A stretch of DNA of 36,309 nt from Flavobacterium sp. (GTDB taxonomy: Bacteria; Bacteroidota; Bacteroidia; Flavobacteriales; Flavobacteriaceae). Shown piece by piece: positions 25,861 to 34,147 of the stretch (positions are counted from its first letter, which is position 1; every line of letters begins with the position of its first letter). The notes under the pieces were generated by a model, which saw only the letters and a program-made list of their open reading frames with translations, was not told the DNA's origin and ran no database searches. Where the stretch lies: the NCBI RefSeq assembly GCF_025352425.1, contig NZ_JANXTI010000088.1, positions 1 through 36,309 of the forward strand, written 5' to 3'. Both the position numbers and the translations under genes were made by a program.

Positions 25861-27888
25861 ATGAAAATCTTACAATTTCCTTTATCTAAAATTTTTATTG
25901 GGTTTTTATCCGGATTACTTTTGTATCGAATAGTAAATTCAAATGCTATTTTTGTGTTTTCTTGTTTAGTATTCGGACTTGCGGCGCTTTTTATTTCTTC
26001 CTATTACATTCGGAAAAAGTGTTTTAAAATCTTTTTTGGATTTTTTGTTTTTATAGTTTCATTTCTTTTCGGAATTTCAACAGCACTGATTAATAAAGAG
26101 AACTCAAATGCATTTCATTATACCAAGCAAATTACTGAATATGATAAAGTTCATAATCTGGATTTGTTATTGATAGAAAAATTAAAAAATACAAAAAAAA
26201 ATAATCGGTATGTAAGTTTAGTAAGGGTGATTGATACTAAAATAAGTTTTGGAAAAGTTATTCTCAACATTGCCAAAGAAGATACTCCAAAGAATCTGAA
26301 AATTGGCGCCCAACTAAATGTAACCGGAACCATTTTTACAAATAAAAACCCATCCAATCCAAACATGTTTGATTATGGAAAATATCTTGAAAACCAAGAG
26401 ATATATGCTCAGATGTATACCAAACCGAATCAAATTAAAATTGGGCATTACGAGCCAGGCTTGTGGGCATGTTTTTCAAACTTCAGGGAAACTATTATTT
26501 CTAATTTGGAACATTCTGCCATTGGAAAGGAGGAACTAAATGTGTTAAATGCATTAATTCTGGGTCAACAACAAGATATTTCCCCCGAAATTTTGAAGGA
26601 TTATCAATATGCCGGAGCAGTTCATGTTCTGTCGGTTTCAGGTTTGCATATTGGTTTTATATTGATGTTTATTACATTTTTGCTAAAACCGATTAATAAT
26701 TCCAAAAAAGGATCATTGTTCAAATTACTAATCATTGTTTTGTCACTTTGGTCATTTGCAATTCTCACGGGTTTATCACCATCAGTCATTCGTTCAGTAA
26801 CCATGTTTTCTTTTCTTGCCATCGGAATTCATTTAAGAAGAACAGTTAATATTTATCATACGCTATTAGTTTCAATGCTACTTATTTTGTTGTTTAAGCC
26901 CTCTTTTTTGTTTGACGTCGGATTTCAACTGAGTTATCTTGCTTTGTTTTTTATCCTTTGGTTACAGCCTATTTTATCTAAGATTTGGCAACCAAAAAAT
27001 AAGATTATAAAATACTTTTGGGATATCATTACTGTTTCGTTTGCTGCACAAATCGGCGCCATGCCTTTAAGCATTTATTATTTTCATCAATTTCCCGGTC
27101 TGTTTTTTGTGACCAATCTAATTATTCTGCCTTTACTAGGAATAATTATGGCAGTAGGCGTTATTGCTGTTCTAATTGCCACATTTCACACTGTTCCTGT
27201 TTTTATTGCAAAATCAATAGGCTTTCTGATGGGCTTTCTCAATGCCGTAATTCATTTCGTTGCGTCTTTTGATACCTTTGTTTTCAAGAACATTTCGTTT
27301 TCCACAGTTATGTTATGGAGTTCTTATTTGGTAATCATTCTAATTGTTCTTTGGATTAAAAGGCCAACTTTTAGACGACTATCATTAACTTTTACAAGTA
27401 TTCTGCTAATGCAGCTAATTTTTATTGTCCAAAAAAACCAAACCCAAAACCGTGAAGAGTTAATCATTTATAATTGCAGGAAAAATACAATCATCACCGA
27501 GAGGGTCGGAAATGTGGTAACCGTTTATAGTAACGACAGCATTCGAAAAAATCTGGATACTAATTTACTCATTCAATCGTATTTAGTTGGAAATTTTTGT
27601 GAAGCCAAAGCAAAAAAACCACTGCAAAACTTACTGTATTTCAAACATCAAAAAATGCTAATCATCAACAGTTCGTGTGTTTACACAAAAGAAATTCAAC
27701 CTGATATTTTGCTAATCACTCAATCACCAAAACTAAATATGCAACGCTTACTCAAAACCTATAAACCCAAAGAAATTGTTGTTGATGGCTCAAACTTTAA
27801 AAGTTACATTCGATTATGGGAAGCAACGTGTAGAAAAGAAAAAATCCCTTTTCATAATACTAATGAAAAGGGATTCTATAAGATTTAA
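25861..27888 (+). CDS. comEC: ComEC/Rec2-family DNA-uptake channel protein
   Basis: 675 residues. An N-terminal soluble DUF4131-like domain with two early membrane helices (about 1-200) precedes the Competence domain, with LGQQQDISPEILKDYQYAGA, then VHVLSVSGLHIGFI, LTGLSPSVIRSVTMF and many transmembrane helices. The C-terminal 150 residues (ELIIYNCRKNTIITERVGN onward) correspond in position to the metallo-beta-lactamase-like domain of long ComECs but contain no HxHxDH motif, so any nuclease activity is probably absent. The family translocates single-stranded DNA across the inner membrane in transformation. The last 15 codons also encode a terminator for the opposite strand. Confidence 0.92.
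   Translation: MKILQFPLSKIFIGFLSGLLLYRIVNSNAIFVFSCLVFGLAALFISSYYIRKKCFKIFFGFFVFIVSFLFGISTALINKENSNAFHYTKQITEYDKVHNLDLLLIEKLKNTKKNNRYVSLVRVIDTKISFGKVILNIAKEDTPKNLKIGAQLNVTGTIFTNKNPSNPNMFDYGKYLENQEIYAQMYTKPNQIKIGHYEPGLWACFSNFRETIISNLEHSAIGKEELNVLNALILGQQQDISPEILKDYQYAGAVHVLSVSGLHIGFILMFITFLLKPINNSKKGSLFKLLIIVLSLWSFAILTGLSPSVIRSVTMFSFLAIGIHLRRTVNIYHTLLVSMLLILLFKPSFLFDVGFQLSYLALFFILWLQPILSKIWQPKNKIIKYFWDIITVSFAAQIGAMPLSIYYFHQFPGLFFVTNLIILPLLGIIMAVGVIAVLIATFHTVPVFIAKSIGFLMGFLNAVIHFVASFDTFVFKNISFSTVMLWSSYLVIILIVLWIKRPTFRRLSLTFTSILLMQLIFIVQKNQTQNREELIIYNCRKNTIITERVGNVVTVYSNDSIRKNLDTNLLIQSYLVGNFCEAKAKKPLQNLLYFKHQKMLIINSSCVYTKEIQPDILLITQSPKLNMQRLLKTYKPKEIVVDGSNFKSYIRLWEATCRKEKIPFHNTNEKGFYKI
27843..27875 (-). 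terminator. Minus-strand terminator inside the 3' end of comEC
   Basis: A perfect 13-base stem, AATCCCTTTTCAT (27843-27855) with ATGAAAAGGGATT (27863-27875), has a 7-base loop. On the minus strand it is followed by TTTTTTC and more T-rich sequence, and it begins 19 bases after the thioredoxin stop. It is therefore the terminator of the minus-strand unit, though its DNA codes for the ComEC C-terminus on the other strand. Confidence 0.85.
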
Positions 27889-27893
27889 TTTTG

Positions 27894-28385
27894 TTAATTA
27901 GTTGTATACTTTGCTTTTGTTGACTTATTAGTTGCCAGGATTTGATCTGCAGCTGTTAACCAAGTAGTTGGTCCACCTGCAAGATAACCTGTGCTGCCTA
28001 ATTTTTCAAGATTGATTTTTCCGTCTTTTTTACTTGCGTTTACAAACCAAACTGTTGGATATCCCTGAACCGCAAAAGTTTGTTGTAATTCTGCGTTTTG
28101 TTTTTGAATTGCCGGTATTTGTGGAGTTTTTCTTGGGTAATCCAATTCAACAAGTACTACATTCTTTTTAGCCCATTTTTCAAATTCAGGAGTTTTAAAA
28201 ACTTCCTTTTGCAAACGCATACACCATCCGCACCAATCGCTTCCAGTGAAAAATAAAAACAATGGTTTTTTAGTTTTTTTAGAAATCTTAATTGCCTCGT
28301 TCATATCGGTTTGCCATGTCGCCTCTTGCGCCTGTATTGTTAACGAACCCAAGACTAGAAATAAAGTAAGTGCTATTTTTTTCAT
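27894..28385 (-). CDS. Periplasmic thioredoxin-family protein
   Basis: 163 residues from the ATG at 28385, where a signal peptide begins (MKKIALTLFLVLGSLTIQAQ). A frame up to 28427 adds 14 residues before it and is less likely. The thioredoxin fold has an active site WCGWC with Cys52 and Cys55 inside FTGSDWCGWCMRL, and the cis-Pro loop VQGYPTVWF. The WCxWC form resembles DsbD-gamma/Thioredoxin_7 proteins that reduce or oxidise exported proteins. It follows the peptide transporter gene at 28439 on the same strand, with a -7 box between them. Confidence 0.9.
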   Translation of the reverse strand: MKKIALTLFLVLGSLTIQAQEATWQTDMNEAIKISKKTKKPLFLFFTGSDWCGWCMRLQKEVFKTPEFEKWAKKNVVLVELDYPRKTPQIPAIQKQNAELQQTFAVQGYPTVWFVNASKKDGKINLEKLGSTGYLAGGPTTWLTAADQILATNKSTKAKYTTN

Positions 28386-28403
28386 TGTATTAAATTTTTT
28401 TTT

Positions 28404-28411
28404 CAAATATA
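28404..28411 (-). promoter_or_regulatory. Probable -7 box for the thioredoxin gene
   Basis: On the minus strand this reads TATATTTG (TANNTTTG), 18 bases before the thioredoxin ATG. TTG elements lie 13 and 24 bases upstream of it; neither spacing is ideal. Confidence 0.45.
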
Positions 28412-28438
28412 ACAAAAAGAATGCCAAATAAATCCCAA

Positions 28439-30244
28439 TTACCTGACACCATGCATCAATTTTTTAATAATTGGCGACATTAATATCGATAATAGAGCCA
28501 TTGTGACAGAAATTATTGTCAAAAGCCAAAAGAAATAACTTAATCCATGTTCGTCTGCAATCTTGTCTATGTTTTCACCAAAAATTCCTGCGCCTTTCAT
28601 TCCAATTGCAACTGCCAAATACCATACGCCAAACATAAAGGCAATCATTCGGGCAGGCACCAACTTACTGACATACGACAAACCAACAGGGGAAATGCAC
28701 AATTCACCCATAGTGTGAAAAAGGTAAACTAAAATTAGCCAAATCATACTTACGGATGCGGTTTTAGCTCCGGGTTCAATTCCGCTTGCTCCAACTGCTA
28801 TGCAAGCCATACCTACTCCCAAAAACAACATTCCCATTCCGTATTTTACAGTCGCTCTTGGATTGTATTTACTTTCCCATAATTTAGAAAATAAGGGCGC
28901 CAATGTAATAATAAACAGTGAATTTAAAGTTGAAAACCAAGTAGCGGGCACTTCTGTAAGTGGCGTAGTGACTTTATCAATTTTTAATAAATCAAGTGTG
29001 CTGTCAGAAAGTGTTAAAACTCCTGCAGTGTAATAATCTTTGACCAGCATCCAAATTGCAATGCTCCAAATAATAACAAAACTTAAGCTTAAAATGACAT
29101 TCGCGACAGCATAGGTTTTGAACGTTTGCCTAAACATCTTGAGCATTAACCACGTAATAATTGCTAAAGGCAAAACAGTCATCAGAGAATTAGCAACCAG
29201 ATAAATAGTACTCCAGTTCCCTTCTAAAACCCTATCTGTATAATCCTTTGCGAAAATGGTTAAACTGTTTGGCGATTGTTCAAATATCGCCCAAAAGAAA
29301 ATAGCCAGAAAGGCAAAAAAGGTAACTGCCATTAATTTTTCACGGGTGATTTTAGAATATTGCGTAAGGCGGTAAATTAGTAAAATAATAAACAACACTA
29401 AAGCAGTCAAAATAGCGGTCGCGTTTCCGTTACTTCCCAAAAAGCCGAATACATCTATTTTCCCTTCGGATATTTTTGAAATAGGTGCATTTATTATCCA
29501 GAGCAGTCCCAACATAACGGAAATGGCAATGACTATTAACTGCCAGCTTGTAAACGGATTTCTTTTGTCATCATCCAGAGTTTCCTTTTTGGCTTTACTC
29601 TCCTTATTAGGTTTTAATCCGATGTCACCAAAAATACTTTGAGATAACCAGAATTGAATCATTCCAAAAAACATAAAAATTCCCGCCAAGCCAAAACCAT
29701 AGCCCCAGCCTACTTTTTCGCCTAAATAACCACATAATAATATTCCGAAAAAGGCTCCGGCGTTAACGCCCATATAGAATAACGTATACGCACCATCTTT
29801 TTTCTCTTGTCTGTCTTTATACATTTCAGAGATTATGGATACCATGTTTGGCTTGAAAAATCCATTGCCAAAAACCAGTAATAACAACCCTAAATAAATT
29901 GAAAAATGCGTTTCAACTGCCATCGCGGCATGACCCAGAGTCATTAAAAATGCGCCAACCATAACCGCCCAGCGGAAACCAATAACCTTATCAGCAAAGT
30001 ATCCACCAAGCATTGTTGATAAATAAACCAGTCCAACATACGATCCAAATAAGGCAGAAGCATTTTCCCTTGTCCAGGTCCAACCTCCATCTGTTAATGA
30101 TGATGTTAAAAAAAGTATTAACAAGGAACGCATTCCATAAAATGAAAACCGTTCCCACATTTCGGTAAAGAACAAAACAAACAAGCCGGAAGGATGGCCT
30201 AAAACGGTGCTTTTAAAAAACTGATCTGTTGAATTTTGACTCAT
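28439..30244 (-). CDS. POT-family (MFS) peptide transporter, long form
   Basis: 601 residues, with about 14 transmembrane helices. Proton-coupled oligopeptide transporter of the PTR2/POT family. The N-terminus has the signature FFTEMWERFSFYGMRSLLILFL with the ExxERFxYYG motif, and GNGFFKPNMVSIISEMY with GAYTLFYMGVNAGAFFGILL matches the second POT signature. FEQSPNSLTIFAKD and FHTMGELCISPVGLSYVSKL are also present. It is about 90-100 residues longer than its two neighbours, with extra loop and helix sequence in the middle. It starts 4 bases after the stop of the 30249-31748 transporter, so the two are cotranscribed. Confidence 0.94.
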   Translation of the reverse strand: MSQNSTDQFFKSTVLGHPSGLFVLFFTEMWERFSFYGMRSLLILFLTSSLTDGGWTWTRENASALFGSYVGLVYLSTMLGGYFADKVIGFRWAVMVGAFLMTLGHAAMAVETHFSIYLGLLLLVFGNGFFKPNMVSIISEMYKDRQEKKDGAYTLFYMGVNAGAFFGILLCGYLGEKVGWGYGFGLAGIFMFFGMIQFWLSQSIFGDIGLKPNKESKAKKETLDDDKRNPFTSWQLIVIAISVMLGLLWIINAPISKISEGKIDVFGFLGSNGNATAILTALVLFIILLIYRLTQYSKITREKLMAVTFFAFLAIFFWAIFEQSPNSLTIFAKDYTDRVLEGNWSTIYLVANSLMTVLPLAIITWLMLKMFRQTFKTYAVANVILSLSFVIIWSIAIWMLVKDYYTAGVLTLSDSTLDLLKIDKVTTPLTEVPATWFSTLNSLFIITLAPLFSKLWESKYNPRATVKYGMGMLFLGVGMACIAVGASGIEPGAKTASVSMIWLILVYLFHTMGELCISPVGLSYVSKLVPARMIAFMFGVWYLAVAIGMKGAGIFGENIDKIADEHGLSYFFWLLTIISVTMALLSILMSPIIKKLMHGVR

Positions 30245-30248
30245 AAAA

Positions 30249-31748
30249 TTATTTTACTTCCTGCATTAATTTTTTAACGAATGGAGAGATTGCAATTAAA
30301 ACAATTCCTGCAATTAGTGCATAAATGGCAAGTTGATAATATCCGTGAGTATACCCTTCTAATTTTGTAGTTAGTGAAGCATTTTCATCTGGTGACGACA
30401 TTCCCGCTCCTAATAAACCAGCCGCATACTGACCATAAGCACTTGCCAAAAACCACATTCCCATCATCATCCCGGACAATCTTTTTGGAGATAATTTAGT
30501 CATAATTGATAACCCGATTGGAGACAAACACAACTCTCCAAAAGTGATAACAAAGTAAGCAAGCGTAAATATGTTTAATGAAGTCAGTCCTTTTATATCT
30601 GCATAAAATTTTGTGTAATAAAACACATAAAACGCCAATGCTAAAAATAAAAATCCTAATCCAAATTTGATAACTGTATTAGGCTCTACTTTCTTTTTTG
30701 CCATAGCCAACCAAACCAATCCGAGAATTGGACTGAAAATGATAACAAATAAAGAATTAGCTGTGTTATTTATAATGTTCGGATTAGATTCAAAACCTAA
30801 CAGGTCGTGATGTAAATTATCTTTAGCAAATAATGCCAATGAGCCTCCACTTTGTTCAAAGAAGGCCCAGAATATAACTGAAAACAATATGAATACAAAA
30901 GCAGCGATTAGTTTTCGTTGCGCTTTGGCGTCTTTCTCAATATAGGTTTCATAAAGAAAATAAAGAATTGCCAAAGGTCCGATGGTATACATAAAATAAT
31001 CTGTATAATCGGTGTTTTTAATCATGATAAAAATAAGCGGTATACTCAGTAAAGCTCCTATGTAAACCACAATTTCCTTAGCCGTTCTTTTTGTTTTAGC
31101 AATATGTAAAAGAGGAGAATCACCAATAGGGCCTAATGACTTTTTGGTAAACACAAATGTTACTAACCCAATAAACATAACAATAGCCGCAGATAAAAAG
31201 GCATAGCTCCATCCATAATCTTTACTTGTACCTAAGTAAACACAAACAGCTCCGCCCAATAATGCCCCAATATTAATTCCGGAATAAAATAATCCAAAAC
31301 CAGCATCTCTTCTTGGGTCACCTTCTTTATAAAGTTCTCCTACCATAGAAGAAATATTTGGTTTAAAAAATCCTGTTCCGATAATAGATAATGTTATTCC
31401 CAGATAAAAAAAATGCTGCGGAGAAAAGGCAATCATCAAATTTCCAACTATCATTACAACACCTCCAAAAAGCAACGATTTTTTAAAACCCAATATTTTG
31501 TCTGCGAAGATTCCACCCAAAAAAGTAAAGGCATATACAAATGCCTGAATGGCCCCATATTTAAGATTCGCATCTTTATCAGACAATGCCAATCCAAGCA
31601 ACTTATCTGCCATAAAAATAGTTAAAACGCCACGCATTCCATAGAAGCAAAAGCGCTCCCACATTTCTACGGTAAATAAATACCATAATTGTTTTGGATA
31701 TTTTCCTTCGAAGTTTTGGATCTGTTCTAAAGTGATTTCTTTTTCCAT
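30249..31748 (-). CDS. POT-family (MFS) peptide transporter
   Basis: 499 residues. The motifs are FTVEMWERFCFYGMRGVLTIFM, then GTGFFKPNISSMVGELY and AGFGLFYSGINIGALLGGAV, FEQSGGSLALFAKD, and TFGELCLSPIGLSIMTKLSP. It imports di- or tripeptides by proton symport in the inner membrane, with substrate range not predictable from sequence. It ends 4 bases before the 601-residue transporter gene, forming a two-gene operon. A hairpin terminator separates it from the third transporter, and its own promoter is not clear. Confidence 0.94.
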   Translation of the reverse strand: MEKEITLEQIQNFEGKYPKQLWYLFTVEMWERFCFYGMRGVLTIFMADKLLGLALSDKDANLKYGAIQAFVYAFTFLGGIFADKILGFKKSLLFGGVVMIVGNLMIAFSPQHFFYLGITLSIIGTGFFKPNISSMVGELYKEGDPRRDAGFGLFYSGINIGALLGGAVCVYLGTSKDYGWSYAFLSAAIVMFIGLVTFVFTKKSLGPIGDSPLLHIAKTKRTAKEIVVYIGALLSIPLIFIMIKNTDYTDYFMYTIGPLAILYFLYETYIEKDAKAQRKLIAAFVFILFSVIFWAFFEQSGGSLALFAKDNLHHDLLGFESNPNIINNTANSLFVIIFSPILGLVWLAMAKKKVEPNTVIKFGLGFLFLALAFYVFYYTKFYADIKGLTSLNIFTLAYFVITFGELCLSPIGLSIMTKLSPKRLSGMMMGMWFLASAYGQYAAGLLGAGMSSPDENASLTTKLEGYTHGYYQLAIYALIAGIVLIAISPFVKKLMQEVK

Positions 31749-31761
31749 AAAAATTTAAATT

Positions 31762-31790
31762 AAAAAACCTCCAAGGAGCCTTGGAGGTTT
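31762..31790 (-). terminator. Terminator hairpin after the third POT gene
   Basis: A perfect 12-base stem, AAACCTCCAAGG (31765-31776) with CCTTGGAGGTTT (31779-31790), is followed on the minus strand by a run of six T (complement of 31762-31767). It lies 32 bases past the stop at 31822 and 14 bases before the next gene's start, so it may also sit in that gene's leader and act as an attenuator. Confidence 0.8.
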
Positions 31791-31821
31791 GAAAGATATA
31801 AAAATATTTTATAATATGTAA

Positions 31822-33360
31822 TTATCTATTTTCGACAGATAAATCAACTCCTTCAACATGGTCAGTGTCCATCATTTTTTGTAACCATGAACTTAACACA
31901 AACAAAATTAATGAAGCCGTACCAGTCATAATAATGAACACCATGAAGAATTCATATAAATTAGTAATTTGAAAACCAACAATTGATGGATAAACAGTTG
32001 GTTCGGTAGTAGCTTCAGCGCCAGCAGTTGGTGGAATCAGGGCACTCAATGTACCGGCAAATTTATTGGCTGCAGCGTTTCCTAAGAACCAAGTCCCCAT
32101 CAAAAGTGATGATAAGCGAAGAGGTGCTAATTTTGAAACCATTGACAAACCTATTGGTGATAAACATAACTCTCCCATAGTATGAATAACATATAAAGCA
32201 ATCAGCCACCACATTGAAACTTTATCCTCAATACCTAATCCCTTTACTGCAATAGCAATAACAACATATCCTAATGCGACCAAAGCAAGACCTATTGCCA
32301 TTTTCTTTGGCGATGAAGGCTCTAATTTTCTAATGTATAAAAAGCCCCAAATTATTGTAAATATTGGTGCTAATGCAATTACCGCTAATGGATTTACAGA
32401 CTGGAAATAAGAAGCCGGCATTTCCCAGCCAAAAAGTGTTCTCTCGGTTTGTCTATCTGCAAATAAGGTTAATGAGGCTCCAGCTTGTTCAAATGCGCCC
32501 CAAAAAAAGATAACGAAAAACACCAAAATTAGGATTACAACGATTCTTTTTAATTCAAATGATTTTAAACTCTTATCCGTTAGAATCAAGATTGGCATTA
32601 AAATCATTGCACCATAAATAAAGTAGCTGATAATATCAACATCACTGTTAAACATTTGTTTAAAATTCAACATGAAGAAAATAATAGCTATTGAACCGAT
32701 AATTGTAGCGATACTTTTCACATCTAGTTTTTTCACCGGAAGCCCTATTTCTTTTCCTTCTTCAGAAATTAAATATTTTTTTTGATATAGTATAAAGACT
32801 GCTAGTCCAATCAACATACCTATACAAGCTGCCAAGAATCCCCATTTGAAATCCATTGAACCACATACTAATGGTGAAAAGAAAGCTCCAAGGTTAATTC
32901 CCATATAGAAAATGGTAAAAGCACTATCTATTCTTCTATCATTGGCTGGATAAAGTTGACCAACCATCGTTGAAATATTCGGTTTAAAGAAGCCATTACC
33001 AATAATAATTACGGTTAATCCCAACCACATAATAGAAACCCCACCATGAGCACCAGCTGATGCACTTAAAAACATGCAAAATTGACCTAGCGCCATCATA
33101 ACTCCACCAATAATGATACTTCTTCTGTTTCCAAGGAATTTATCACAAAGATACCCTCCCAAAAGTGGCGTTAAATAAACTAATCCTGTGTAGCTTCCAT
33201 AAATTTGAGACGCATCTGCATCTTTCATTAATAATATTTTAGTCATAAAGAGGATAAAGATTGCTCTCATTCCATAGTAACTAAATCTTTCCCACATTTC
33301 GGTGAAAAATAAGAAGTACAATCCTTTTGGATGCCCTGTTTGTACAGCAGTTTTGCTCAT
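31822..33360 (-). CDS. POT-family (MFS) peptide transporter
   Basis: 512 residues. It contains FFTEMWERFSYYGMRAIFILFM, GNGFFKPNISTMVGQLY with DSAFTIFYMGINLGAFFSPL, FEQAGASLTLFADRQTERTL and HTMGELCLSPIGLSMVSKLA, the same framework as the two downstream transporters. About 14 helices are expected. It is first in the minus-strand transporter series but is followed by a terminator hairpin, so it is probably transcribed on its own. The region upstream carries short repeated elements that could be operators. The C-terminus (MMDTDHVEGVDLSVENR) is a short hydrophilic tail. Confidence 0.94.
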   Translation of the reverse strand: MSKTAVQTGHPKGLYFLFFTEMWERFSYYGMRAIFILFMTKILLMKDADASQIYGSYTGLVYLTPLLGGYLCDKFLGNRRSIIIGGVMMALGQFCMFLSASAGAHGGVSIMWLGLTVIIIGNGFFKPNISTMVGQLYPANDRRIDSAFTIFYMGINLGAFFSPLVCGSMDFKWGFLAACIGMLIGLAVFILYQKKYLISEEGKEIGLPVKKLDVKSIATIIGSIAIIFFMLNFKQMFNSDVDIISYFIYGAMILMPILILTDKSLKSFELKRIVVILILVFFVIFFWGAFEQAGASLTLFADRQTERTLFGWEMPASYFQSVNPLAVIALAPIFTIIWGFLYIRKLEPSSPKKMAIGLALVALGYVVIAIAVKGLGIEDKVSMWWLIALYVIHTMGELCLSPIGLSMVSKLAPLRLSSLLMGTWFLGNAAANKFAGTLSALIPPTAGAEATTEPTVYPSIVGFQITNLYEFFMVFIIMTGTASLILFVLSSWLQKMMDTDHVEGVDLSVENR

Positions 33361-33630
33361 ATTTATTGTTTTAGATTGATATTGATGAGTTTGGTTTTCG
33401 TTTAAAAACTGTCAATTTTAGTGAAAAAAATACAATTAACAGCACTTTTTTGTATTAAATACAATTTTGCATTCTTAAACCATTGTAAATAATGGAAATT
33501 AATAATGTGAGGAATTATAATAACAAAGTGAGCAGGTGCAGTTACAAAGTGGTCTTCAGCCCAATGGAAATAAGGAAATAATCATTTTTATGGCTCAAAC
33601 CCGGTATAAAACAGCTCAAATAAAAATAAC
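33361..33630. other. Intergenic region upstream of the POT gene with repeated AAATACAATT sites
   Basis: No gene is seen in this stretch. AAATACAATT occurs at 33428-33437 and 33458-33467, 30 bases apart, and the second copy overlaps a 7+1+7 palindrome (TTGTATTAAATACAA, 33450-33464). On the minus strand these lie about 70-110 bases upstream of the transporter start and could be a regulator's binding sites. The rest (about 33470-33625) is AT-rich and featureless. Confidence 0.4.
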
Positions 33631-33679
33631 AAAAAACCCATCAACTTTTCTGTGATGGGTTTGTTTGTGGTACCTCCAG
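33631..33679. repeat. 49-base direct repeat, copy 1 (terminator plus tail)
   Basis: This 49-base stretch matches 34017-34065 at 48 positions; they differ only at 33651 (T) and 34037 (A). It holds the stem AAACCCATCA (33634-33643) with TGATGGGTTT (33653-33662), with a T run on the minus strand, so it reads as a minus-strand terminator preceded by CTGGAGGTACCACA. The repeat flanks the GIY-YIG pseudogene on its 3' side. Confidence 0.85.
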
Positions 33680-33716
33680 CCCCGAAGCTTCAGGGGAACC
33701 AGGGACACATGGATTA
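33666..33716 (-). other. tRNA-3'-end-like remnant with palindrome in the T-arm position
   Basis: Read on the minus strand: AATCCATGTGTCCCTGGTTC, then the palindrome-like CCCTGAAGCTTCGGGG, then CTGGAGGTACCACA and the terminator. From memory, the AATCCATGTGTCCCTGGTTC part resembles the anticodon 3' strand, variable loop and T-arm of a bacterial tRNA(Phe), and GGTACCA resembles an acceptor end. No D-arm or 5' half is present and the anticodon loop region is the end of a coding frame. It cannot be a working tRNA. The resemblance is recollection and needs a covariance-model search. Confidence 0.35.
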
Positions 33717-34002
33717 AAAACCATTTTTTGAAATAATATCTTTCAAAATTGATGGGTTTGTAATGGCCATTTGAATAAAAACTTTACTTTTCATCTTCTT
33801 TATAAATTTTTCCAATCTAATTTGCCTGTTCTCTTGAAACGCAATTAAACGATAAAACAACTTCCCAATCCGCTGATATCTTGGTGAAAGAATCTTGATA
33901 AAAATGATTGTTATGTTTTGACAATCTCAATTCTATATTGTCCGTTTCACCAACATAATATTTTTTGACGTTTTCAGAATATAATATATAAACAATATGC
34001 AT
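33714..34002 (-). pseudogene. GIY-YIG endonuclease-domain gene with a single frameshift
   Basis: From the ATG at 34002 the frame reads MHIVYILYSENVKKYYVGET, the GIY-YIG core, and runs 61 residues to REQAN and a TAG (33817-33819). Skipping one base there (AAT, T, AGA) restores a frame for 34 more residues (RLEKFIKKMKSKVFIQ, then MAITNPSILKDIISKNGF) ending at TAA 33714-33716, giving a 95-residue protein, the normal size for this family. The continuation matches the family's usual EA.RLEK.IK..K C-terminal pattern, so this is a recent one-base indel or a sequencing error. It lies between the two 49-base repeats. Confidence 0.8.
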
Positions 34003-34016
34003 TTTGTAAAAATAAT

Positions 34017-34065
34017 AAAAAACCCATCAACTTTTCAGTGATGGGTTTGTTTGTGGTACCTCCAG
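34017..34065. repeat. 49-base direct repeat, copy 2 (terminator plus tail)
   Basis: Near-identical to 33631-33679. The stem AAACCCATCA (34020-34029) with TGATGGGTTT (34039-34048) acts as a minus-strand terminator 15 bases before the GIY-YIG start. Beyond the CTGGAGGTACCAC tail the sequence on the minus strand (ATATGTGTAGAA) keeps only traces of the ATGTGTCCCTGG seen next to copy 1. Confidence 0.85.
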
Positions 34066-34147
34066 TTCTACACATATCAAAATATTAATAATTATATTAT
34101 TGATAATCAAGTATTTAATAATTACTAAAATTGAATGTCAAAACATA

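Noticed and set aside
33640..33760. A functional tRNA gene on the minus strand
   Set aside because: Only a 3'-half resemblance exists; there is no D-arm or 5' acceptor strand, the T-arm is interrupted, and the anticodon region overlaps the end of a coding frame.
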